A stretch of DNA of 64,000 nucleotides from Macrostomum hystrix (lineage: Eukaryota; Platyhelminthes; Macrostomidae), in the NCBI GenBank assembly GCA_950097015.1, contig CATNEN010000025.1:4503001-4567000 (forward strand). Reading direction: 5' to 3'. The notes under the pieces are model-generated. The model searched no databases, was not told the DNA's origin, and saw only the letters and a list, made by a program, of their open reading frames with translations. Position 1 is the stretch's first letter; every line of letters starts with the position of its first letter. Position numbers and translations under genes: made by a program. Positions 12,030 through 22,100 of the stretch are shown in pieces.

Positions 12030-12640
12030 AGAATCGTCGCAAGATCCGCAGTTGGAATCGTCGCAATATCCGCAGTTAGAATCGTCGCAAGATCCGCAGT
12101 TGGAATCGTAGCAACATCCGCAGTTGGAATCGTCGCAACATCCGCAGTTGGAATCGTCGCAAGATCCGCAGTTGGAATCGTCGCAAGATCCGCAGTTGGA
12201 ATCGTCGCAAGATCCGCAGTTGGAATCTTCGCAAGATCCGCAGTTGGAATCGTGGCTAGATCCGCAGTTGGAATCGTGGCAAGATCCGCAGTTGGAATCG
12301 TGGCAAGATCCGCAGTTGGAATTGTGGCAAGATCCGCAGTTGGAATCGTGGCTAGATCCGCAGTTGGAATTGTGGCAAGATCCGCAGTTGGAATCGTGGC
12401 TAGATCCGCAGTTGGAATCGTGGCTAGATCCGCAGTTGGAATCGTGGCCAGATCCGCAGTGGGAATTGTGGCTAGATCCGCAGTTGGAATTGTGGCAAGA
12501 TCCGCAGTTGGAATCGTGGCTTGATCCGCAGTTGGAATCGTGGCTAGATCCGCAGTTGGAATTGTGGCTAGATCCGCAGTTGGAATCGTGGCTAGATCCG
12601 CAGTTGGAATTGTGGCTAGATCCAAAGCTAGAAAAAACTA
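12030..12640. repeat. 24-bp minisatellite upstream of the globin gene
   Basis: About 25 copies of a 24-bp unit with core GATCCGCAGTTGGAATCGT followed by CGCAA, GGCAA or GGCTA. The left copies carry TCGCAA and the right copies TGGCTA, so the array shows directional divergence. The period is a multiple of three, which leaves several frames open. I do not regard these frames as coding. Confidence 0.95.
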
Positions 12641-12663
12641 ATACAAAATCCAGTCTCTATTAA

Positions 12664-14108
12664 ACCCAATAGACGCCAGACTAATTACGCAGCTGCACCT
12701 CTCTCACCCCGCAATCGGAATCAAGCCTACCTGGAGATTCGATTTCTTGCCATCCTAAGCTCTAGTTCTAATCGATTTTTTGGCCCGTCAGTGAAGTCCG
12801 TCTCTTCCATAAGCTAAGCAGAGTGATCGAATGGAAGCTCCATTTATACATTCGAGCCAAATTTGCCTGCATACTGTATCTATAGGCTATAATTATACTT
12901 GATTAGTGGGCTCACTAGTGGGAGCCAGTGGGCTCAGATGACGGTTGAGATCTGATAACAATCGGTTTTTATGCATCTTATTGATTTATTGGTAAGCCAA
13001 TTGGTGAACTAATCGCTGACTTTGACGCATTTAGATCGTAAATGGAAGAAAATAAACTACAAAGCTAGAAACTATGCGAAAAGCACAAACAAGAAATAAG
13101 TCTTCTGATTATTTTTCGGCCGCAACTACAATGCCATTAGATCCTACTACTAGTAGGATGAAATGAACATGTGAAATTAACTGGCAAAAAAACAATTTAT
13201 TTCACATTATATTGCACTTTGAAGTGGCAAATCAACTTAGTAATAAGAATGCCGAAGTTTTTTATCAATTACAGAAGCAAGTCAATTTATTTTTAATTTA
13301 ATTTAATTAAACTAGACTAGCATAGAATTGACTCATGGGTCACGTGAGCACAAAGTCAATATAATTAAAAAACTAAGATAAATTAAATACTTACAAACAT
13401 GCTTAAAGTGCAAGCCTAAAAGTAACAAGAAAATTTCTGTATTTACGAGCTGAGTATAAGTAGTTGGAAGCAGCAATATTATAACCAAGATTAATACAAA
13501 TAAGATGCATGGTGGTTTGCAAAAATGAAAAGTATGCGGGGGGTTAAAAGAACACAGAAGAACTCCAGAATTAAGCCTGTGCTTGTCAACTGTGGCCCTG
13601 AAAAATAAACAAAATGGCAAAAATAGAAACATTTTTATGAAACAAGTATTGCTTGTCAAGAAAATGAAAACAATGATAATTAAAAAACTATATCAAGGTA
13701 ACACATAAAATGAGTTGGAATGTCATTGTCAATGTTGCTGACATGAGGAATGTGTTTAGTGCATGGTGATAAAATTTAGTGCTTACTAAAAATAACAATA
13801 TTGGAAGTTGCTTCACTAGCTAGTCAAGTTTTAAGATTTGCTGTGCACAAATGTAAACTATTTTTTAGTTAGGTTCTGAAATAGTCAGCTATTTTTTGTT
13901 TGTTTATAAATATATTTTATGAGTGATGTAGTTACTTTATAGGGTCCGATGCATAATAACTACAAACAAATCATATCTTTCTGCTACAATTTCATATCAT
14001 AAGCTACGCTTAAAGTGCAAACTAAATGCAGTAACTTCAAGATTAATGCATAATTTACTTACCGCTTATTTACATTTCAGATTCTAATTATTTCGTTAAC
14101 TTAGATGT
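12664..14108. other. AT-rich intergenic stretch
   Basis: There is no supported gene. A minus-strand frame at 13333-13659 is hydrophobic but has AT-driven composition and no family signature. No clear poly(A) signal for the 14.1-kb gene was found in the first 100 nt downstream of its stop. Confidence 0.5.
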
Positions 14109-14435
14109 TCATTTGATTTTTGCATACACACAGCCTCGAAATGAGTTGTACCTTACGTCTATCTCATCTTCTTCTAATTCGTCAAAACCATAAATTTCAT
14201 TGTAGCACTCTTTCGAAGCACATTCACGAACGCACTTCTCGCGCTGTAAGAAGTCACTTATATGAGAACAGCCAGGTCTGCATTCATTTATTCTATCGTT
14301 AACTTTTCGTTGATATTTTTGTTTCGATTTAAGAGAGTAACGGGGGAAGGCAAATTGAGGTTGACAATAATATAGTTCCAGAAGAAGCAAAAATGACAGA
14401 AATACATATATACTACGCATGGCATAGAAAATCAA
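14109..14435 (-). CDS. small secreted Cys-rich protein, single exon
   Basis: A 108-aa protein. The start is either the first Met or the Met six codons in (MRSIYVFLSFLLLLELYYC), which begins a good signal peptide. The mature part is basic and then has six cysteines in the order CRPGC, CVREC, CYNEIYG and GCVY, enough for three disulfides. It ends with an acidic LEEDEIDVRYNSFRGC motif. That C-terminal signature (Cys, CY, LExxEIDxR, FxxC) resembles a conserved family of short secreted proteins of unknown function in animals. I recognise the pattern but cannot name the family with certainty. No intron is needed. Neighbours give no functional clue. A chance open frame is unlikely given the signal peptide and the ordered cysteines. 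Confidence 0.6.
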   Translation of the reverse strand: MIFYAMRSIYVFLSFLLLLELYYCQPQFAFPRYSLKSKQKYQRKVNDRINECRPGCSHISDFLQREKCVRECASKECYNEIYGFDELEEDEIDVRYNSFRGCVYAKIK

Positions 14436-15655
14436 AGCCTTACAGCGAACAACTCTGACTTTAGAATTAAAATAAAAAACTCGAGAAACAAATGGAGACT
14501 ACGAAATTTATATTAGAGAAGTGAGATCCTGCGTAGTAAAAATATTATATTTCAACTCAGTCAAGGTTTCTTTCTTGGAATTTTGAGATCTCAAATCTAC
14601 GTGTGTTCACGCAAACGATTTAAACTTTCGCGACAGCCCGGAAAAGTAATGAATAGCATAAAATGATGATAATTTACTTTAATTGCCAAAGATTATTTAC
14701 TTTGAGATCTATTCTGTGTAAAAATTATCTAAATGCAAGCGTCTATCTGCTTCCAAAAGGCAAAATTTATTGACGGCATTCCTATTGGCATACACATAAA
14801 GAAACTCTGCGTTGAAAATCTTCAAATCGTTCAAAGTCTTCAAATCATGTCATCTAAGTTGCTCTGCTTCAGCTTTCATGGAAATTGCTACTTTAAAAGA
14901 AGTAGATGCGTGTTCTTCGACTTAATACGAGAAGTAAACTTCGAAAAAATATCGAAAAAGGAAAACATAGCATAATAAATTCCTAGTAACGATAATTCAT
15001 TTCTCTCTAAAAAAATTCACCTTTGTTCTTTGCTTGGCTAGCCTCTTTTTCTGCCCACAGCACTATTTTGACATCAATCGATGGCATTGACCGAGTCAAT
15101 CAAATCAGCTCTCATTGCTCTCGAGTCTTCCCCATTTGCTCTCTCTCATAAATCAGTCATTTTCCGTCTGAAAATTTGTCCCCATCGCTAAGGGGGAGAG
15201 CGATTTTCCTGGAATTCCTTCGAATCTCGATTTTTTATAAATCGCCGAACGGATGAAATTCGTTCTTTATCCAACTTCACTTATTGGGGGGAGATGGGAG
15301 CATTTGGGATCGGACACTGGCGCGGCTAAGAAATAGAGCACGAGACGCGAGGATAAGGGGTGGGGGAAAGAGGCGAATTCCCCGAAGGGATCGGAGCGGG
15401 ATTTTTCGTCACTCAATCGGGCATCGATTATTGGAGTCCATGGCAAGCCGCTGCCATTGAAGAAGGAAACGACCGTTCGATGCCGCAGCTGAAAATGAGA
15501 TGGGAATTCGATAAGGAGAGGGGAGGCAGGAATGCTGATTAGAGAGGGAAAAACTCTGTGCTTATATATTTTTAAACAAAAACTCAACTGAAGATGAACT
15601 TAACTCAGCGCAAAAAAATCATTAAGGTGTGGTAGTTTAAGGGGGAGACTAAGTA
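14436..15655. other. intergenic, no gene recognised
   Basis: An AT-rich half (to about 15000) and a more GC-rich half (15000-15600). The plus frame at 14733-14975 and the frames around 15360 show no domain. I see no RNA gene. Confidence 0.45.
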
Positions 15656-15995
15656 AGAGTGTGAGTGGGAAGGTGAGAGGGAGGGTGAGAGGGAGGGTGA
15701 GAGGGAGCGTGAGAGGGAGGGTGAGAGGGAGGGTGAGAGGGAGGGTGAGAGGGAGCGTGAGAGGGAGGGTGAGAGGGAGGGTGAGAGGGAGGGTGAGAGG
15801 GAGGGTGAGAGGGAGGGTGAGTGGGAGGGTGAGAGGGAGGGTGAGAGGGAGGGTGAGAGGGAGGGTGAGAGGGAGCGTGAGAGGGAGGGTGAGTGGGAGG
15901 GTGAAAGGGAGGGTGAGATGTAGAGTTGGTAAGAGTGCTAGTGGGAGGAGGGTGAGTGGGAGGGTGAAAGGGAGGGTGAGATGTAGAGTTGGTAA
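15656..15995. repeat. 12-bp minisatellite GAGAGGGAGGGT
   Basis: About 25 copies of GAGAGGGAGGGT with sporadic GAGCGT and GAGTGGG variants. A larger unit at the right end (AAAGGGAGGGTGAGATGTAG and following) is itself duplicated. Each unit includes GGGTGAGA, which resembles a 5' splice site. Open frames on both strands follow from the 12-bp period. Confidence 0.95.
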
Positions 15996-16513
15996 GAGTG
16001 CTAGTGGGAGGTGCATTAGTGAAGAGAAAATACTCACTGAGAAGGTATTTTATTGCCGTAAAACTTAACAACGACTTTAGCTTGAGAAAATCCGATTTTT
16101 TGCTTCATAGCTCAATTTCGGCAGAAAATCCGTAGAACTAACAATTTTACCTATAATTTTAGAAGCTTGTACAGTTCTGCTTTATTTCAGACTATGAAAG
16201 TAACTTTGCCCCTCCCCATTTTCATCCTTCAGCCCTTGTTCTCAATAGATGTCAATTTTGTTCACAGTTTTGAGTTTGCCAAAACGGCATCAAGTCTAAT
16301 GCAGGCTCTTCTAGTAGCGCGAAGCCCCTTCTTACCTCCAAAATAGGGCTTGGCACACATGCAGCTCCCGCCAAGCCATCTCCTCCTTGCCATTGTTGCC
16401 TATTGTTTCGCCCCACCACCCCATGCTACCAGATTGGGAGAATTTTCTGAGCGACCTGAGCCCAATATTGATTTGGGGGTAACTGCTTTCGTTCGTTAGC
16501 TGTGGGGCGGGGT

Positions 16514-16633
<120 letters not shown>

Positions 16634-16859
16634 ACTTTCACTCTTCCCCTCGTCTGTAAACTCATTCCCTTTGTGCATCGAAATACCAGCTGCTATCACC
16701 AGCTGGGCTAGTTGAATGGTTTTGCCTGTACGGCAGGTGTAAAAAAGTTATTTTATCGATCAAAGAGATTTAATTCCCATCTCATCGTATCTCATTTCAT
16801 TCTACCGCGTGTGTTTTCAGAATGCTTTTTGCATGGCGATTGGAGAGCAAAGGATTCTT

Positions 16860-17475
16860 TAGGACTTGCAATAATCTCATAGCTGCTTGACAATAATCTC
16901 ATAGCGGCTTTGCAATAATCTCATAGCGGCTTGACAATAATCTCATAGCAGCTTTGCAATAATCTCATAGCGGCTTTACAATAATCTCATAGCAGCTTTG
17001 CAATAATCTCATAGCGGCTTTGCAATAATCTCATAGCAGCTTTGCAATAATCTCATAGCGGCTTTGCAATAATCTCATAGCAACTTTGCAATAATCTCAT
17101 AGCGGCTTTGCAATAATCTCATAGCGTCTTTGCAATAATCTCATAGCAGCTTTGCAATAATCTCATAGCAGCTTTGCAATAATCTCATAGCAGATTTGCA
17201 ATAATCTCATAGCAGATTTGCAATAATCTCATAGCAGATTTGCAATAATCTCATAGCGTCTTTGCAATAATCTCATAGCAGATTTGCAATAATCTCATAG
17301 CAACTTTGCAATAATCTCATAGCGGCTTTGCAATAATCTCATAGCGGCTTTGCAATAATCTCATAGCGGCTTTGCAATAATCTCATAGCAGATTTGCAAT
17401 AATCTCATAGCAGATTTGCAATAATCTCATAGCAGATTTGCAATAATCTCACAGCAGATTTGCAATAATCTCATA
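16860..17475. repeat. 22-bp minisatellite
   Basis: About 27 copies of a 22-bp unit, TTGCAATAATCTCATAGC followed by GGCT, AGCT, AGAT or AACT. Variant classes cluster, for example AGAT in the right third, which shows local homogenisation. Confidence 0.95.
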
Positions 17476-17944
17476 AACTGCACAGTTCAACTGCTCAATA
17501 GAAAACTTGTGGCTCAGCTAGCAGTCGATACTGCACAGTGAATAGAAATCAATTATTGAACTAAGGAGCCAGTGTATCAGTGTCCCACACGGCCGCCCCT
17601 ACTCATGCATTTATTGATTTGTAGCAGCCTCACGGGGCAAGCATAATCAGGAGGTGGGGGGGGAAATTGCTGGCCAAACTGCTGCCTAAAAAATCGATCG
17701 ATCAGACCCAATCTGCTAGCAGAAAGGATGAAAGCCAATAACTATTTCATGTGTTCATAAATATATACGCATGCATTAAAGATTCATCCTAAGCTACTCA
17801 GGATTACTCGTATGATCGATTTGAGCAGTGGGGCAGCTACAAGGAGACTTGTGCATTAATTATTTCACTCCGAATCAATAACCAATAATCAACATCGATT
17901 TCCATTCGCCAGCAAACAAAAATAGATCAAATCTCTTGCCTTGA

Positions 17945-18015
17945 TCTGTTGCCTTGCCGCGGAATCGAACTCACAGACCTTGCGTTAAATAACCTAGCCA
18001 TCCAGCTCAAAGCAG
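17945..18015 (-). mobile_element. tRNA-like SINE head fragment
   Basis: On the minus strand the B-box-like GAGTTCGATTCCGCGGC is preceded by an A-box-like TGGATGGCTAGG. The sequence resembles the family A head. It lies next to an AAT microsatellite and a second SINE head. Confidence 0.5.
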
Positions 18016-18020
18016 CCGGT

Positions 18021-18077
<57 letters not shown>

Positions 18078-18187
18078 TGTAGTAGCAGTAGTAACGATAC
18101 TAAATGACAAATTGTTCCATTGGAATCGAACCACAGACCTTCAAATCACGAGTCCGACGCTCTAACCGCTAGGCTACAATCCCTGGT
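18008..18187 (-). mobile_element. truncated SINE family B with expanded (AAT)n tail
   Basis: The minus strand reads a tRNA-like head (TGTAGCCTAGCGGTTAGAGC, later GGTTCGATTCC) from 18187 leftwards, then a short body and about 20 AAT triplets (18010-18077). The position fits a SINE 3' tail that has grown into a microsatellite. Other copies (34.2 and 41.5 kb) also have short AAT/TAA tails at the same end. Confidence 0.6.
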
Positions 18188-19140
18188 ATTCTAGTTATTA
18201 AATAACCTTTCATTGATGCGGCCACTGCGGGTCCGGTGCACGTGCAGTCTGTGTACACCTAATAGCGCATGTGCGGCCTGTACAAGATTGTGGATCATTG
18301 GCCGCGGCAAAAGCCCTGGCGGTTGGCTCCGTAGGGTAGCTAGGAGGGGTTCGGCGACTCGTCCGGGTCGCCCGACGATGCCTGGCTTCAAGGCATCGGA
18401 ACGTCGACCGCCTGATCCCGTCCGGACTGCCCCCCCGCGCCATAGCCGACTCCCCCCCGCAACTCCCCATCGGAGCAGGGATAAAAAGAAACGGAATAAA
18501 ATTTGCTGCCGGCTTCGGATGGAGAACAGGGAAAGACGCTGCAGAGAGAAGAAAAGCTGACTTCAATGAAGGGGTTGCGCGGGTCGGGGCAGGGAACGAT
18601 CGCGAAGGGATTCAGGGGTTGGCTGCCGGATGACTGTAGACTTTAAAGGATTCAGGAGGCTGGGAGATGGGTTGGGGAGGTGTGCGGCCGCGGCAAACAT
18701 GCCTAGGTGCGGGTAGAGCGGAGGGGAGAGAAATGGGAGACTTTGCGGGGACTGACTGGGTACGTTGAAGTGAAGGGGATTTCATTCCAGTAGGAAAACA
18801 CGGGAGAAAAATCGATAGCAGATAATCAGGGATCGCTGCGCCAACCCCAACCTCCGCCACTGTAGTTGCAGGCGCCAGCCTTTCCAGCCTACCCAATGTC
18901 CTCGCCACTCCCAGCCTCCCCGCAGCCTCATCACTATAACTCCCAATGCAGGAAATCCATTCCTGTAGGATTTAAAAAAATTACGGACCTTGTGAGTAAA
19001 AACTGAGTTGAGAAAAATTGACCGAATTCCAATCGTTGATTAAAAAACCCGATCAATTTTTTGTCCCAACGTCATTCGGAGCTGGTAAAGAAATAATCGA
19101 TAATCGATCGATTGGGGAAACTGTGCAAAACTAAAGTGCA
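18188..19140. other. GC-rich region upstream of the CUX gene
   Basis: GC-rich sequence in front of the first CUX coding exon. Open frames at 18213-18560 and 18612-18908 overlap on both strands without a domain. It could hold promoter or 5' UTR sequence, but I see no decisive motif. Confidence 0.35.
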
Positions 19141-19151
19141 TTAGTGGCCGC

Positions 19152-22100
19152 ATGAACTGGTTTGGAGCTGCAACTGCAGCCGAGACAGCCGAAACTGCGG
19201 ACTCCAGCGAAGCGGAGCCGATGACGCCGGAAGGCCAAGGCCAGATTGGGTCGAGGTGCGAAGTGCCAATTTTCGTTCCGTTCTTAAAATCGATTCCCTA
19301 CTCCAATTGTTCCCATTTGTACCTACGCGACTGTCTATTGTTTGTTTGTAGCCACCCGCCCCCCCCGCCTGACTCAGCGATCGAACCCACCCGCCACCTG
19401 TAAAACCCGATCGATAATTGCTCACCGAGATGGGAGAGAGGAGAGATGACTAGAACAAACCTAGCCTGGCTGAGAATGGGAGATTGGGATCAGATTCTTT
19501 TGCAGCTGCAACTGACCGGGAAGGATTTGGTCGGGGAGGATAAGAGCATTGGGGGACAGGGGAGGTGGTTGGGGAGAATTCTCCCGGCCCTCATCCGCCA
19601 TCCATCTTCCCCAGACCCTCTGCCCCGCCGGCCGCCACCCCCCCCATTCAGACCGCCTCGTCAGCTTCTGCTGAGCACTCCTCCCAGCCTCCCGTCTTCC
19701 AATCTCTCTTTGATCAGCGAAGGGATTTTTGGTTATCGATCCGGGTCTGAACGACTGATTTCCCAACCCCCAGCCAATGCCGAGTACAGTCTTTCCACCG
19801 CCCGCTGCCTCCAGTGTGCATCATCGGTTAGACTTCTTACTTTGCCAACTGGTGTTGCTAAATCAGCCTCCCGCCCCCCTAACCCGGTCTCCAGGCGCAA
19901 GTTTCAGTGCTAATCCAATAGCTTAAAACTTACACATTCCACAGAGACAGCTCTGCACTGGATTTGGATAATAACAATTATCAGGTGAGCTGACTTTTCA
20001 AGTAATAAATGGACTAATAATCAGTGTGCAATTTTTAATTCCTAGATGCAATTTCCTTTCGACAGGATTTGCAACGAATGGAGTCGGAATTGTTGCTTCT
20101 AGAATCATCCGTTGGCGGCGATAGTGAGGTAGGCGCGCTGTTTTTGTAGGCTCAAGTCTTTGTTATCTGCGTTTGACTTTTTTCAATTGCAATTTCATGA
20201 TTTAAACAATTTTTTCAGATACACCAGCTTACTGCTATGGTTGCCAGTCTAAAAGAGAGCGTTGGCAACAAGGTGAGAGAATATTTATTTACCAGCTCTT
20301 AGTCTTTAATCCTTAACGATAATCCTGTCCCTAACTCGCCCATAAACAAAGATCAAAGCTATGGAGGAGGAGCTGGCCGCCAAAGATGAGATCATCAGTC
20401 AGCTCAGAGCGGAGCTGCGGCATTGTACAGGCTGTGCGGGCATCAAGGAGCGATTGGACAGGTATAATAAAATTTGGTAACAGTTGACTTGCAGCCAGCG
20501 AGGAGGCAATTCTGCCCATTCCGCTGACTTCTGAGCACAGCCACTTAGATACTCAAACGGGTGTGCACATCTGCCCTGACATTCTCATTTCTCATGTGGC
20601 TGGAAATGCCGCGAATTCGAGCTCCGGACCACTCCAAGCCCACTCCGATTGGACCAACAGCCAAATCTTCTTTCCATTGCAGGCTGGAGCAATCGGCCCA
20701 GACCGAAGACCCCAGATGCCACTGGAAACAGGCGAACAGTGACTCTCTGCTGTTGCTGGGCTCAGCGGAGAGAGCCACCTGCTCCATCGACATTGGTGCG
20801 TCTGGACAGCCGGGGCTCTGCGCATCGGTTGGGCGGCAAAGACGGCGGCGGAAAGGGAGGGGGAGAGGGGAAGAGAAAAATGGAGACAGAGAGGGAGAGG
20901 GAGAGATTGGAAGAGGGAGGAGAGGAAGAGAGAGGGAGTGGAAAGGTGAGGGAGGGAAAGGGAGAGAGAGGGAGTTAGGGGAAGAGAGAGATAAGGAGAG
21001 AGAGGGAGTTAGGGGAAGAGAGAGATAAGGAGAGAGAGGGAGTTAGGGGAAGAGAGAGATAAGAAGAGTGAGGGAGTTAGGGGAAGAGAGAGATAAGGAG
21101 AGAGAGGGAGTTAGGGGAAGAGAGAGATAAGGAGAGAGAGGGAGTTAGGGGAAGAGAGAGATAAGGAGAGAGAGGGAGTTAGGGGAAGAGAGAGATAAGG
21201 AGAGAGAGGGAGTTAGGGGAAGAGAGAGATAAGGAGAGAGAGGGAGTTAGGGGAAGAGAGAGATAAGGAGAGAGAGGGAGTTAGGGGAAGAGAGAGATAA
21301 GGAGAGAGAGGGAGTTAGGGGAAGAGAGAGATAAGGAGAGAGAGGGAGTTAGGGGAAGAGAGAGATAAGAAGAGTGAGGGAGTTAGGGGAAGAGAGAGAT
21401 AAGGAGAGAGAGGGAGTTAGGGGAAGAGAGAGATAAGGAGAGAGACGGAGTTAGGGGAAGAGAGAGATAAGGAGAGAGAGGGAGTTAGGGGAAGAGAGAG
21501 ATAAGGAGAGAGAGGGAGTTAGGGGAAGAGAGAGATAAGGAGAGAGAGGGAGTTAGGGGAAGAGAGAGATAAGGAGAGAGAGGGAGTTAGGGGAAGAGAG
21601 AGATAAGGAGAGAGAGGGAGTTAGGGGAAGAGAGAGATAAGGAGAGAGAGGGAGTTAGGGGAAGAGAGAGATAAGGAGAGAGAGGGAGTTAGGTGAAGAG
21701 AGAGATAAGGAGAGAGAGGGAGTTAGGTGAAGAGAGAGATAAGGAGAGAGAGGGAGTTAGGGGAAGAGAGAGATAAGGAGAGAGAGGGAGTTAGGGGAAG
21801 AGAGAGATAAGAAGAGTGAGGGAGTTAGGGGAAGAGAGAGATAAGGAGAGAGAGGGAGTTAGGGGAAGAGAGAGATAAGGAGAGAGACGGAGTTAGGGGA
21901 AGAGAGAGATAAGGAGAGAGAGGGAGTTAGGGGAAGAGAGAGATAAGGAGAGAGAGGGAGTTAGGGGAAGAGAGAGATAAGGAGAGAGAGGGAGTTAGGG
22001 GAAGAGAGAGATAAGGAGAGAGAGGGAGTTAGGGGAAGAGAGAGATAAGGAGAGAGAGGGAGTTAGGGGAAGAGAGAGATAAGGAGAGAGAGGGAGTTAG

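Noticed and set aside
12014-12663. Repetitive proteins (ATIPTADL, DPQLESSQ) from both strands
   Set aside because: The frames are open on both strands because a stop-free 24-bp unit is repeated. There is no start context, signal peptide or splice support.
13333-13659. Hydrophobic 108-aa minus-strand frame
   Set aside because: AT-rich sequence readily gives Leu/Ile/Phe-rich frames. No family motif, no splice or start evidence.
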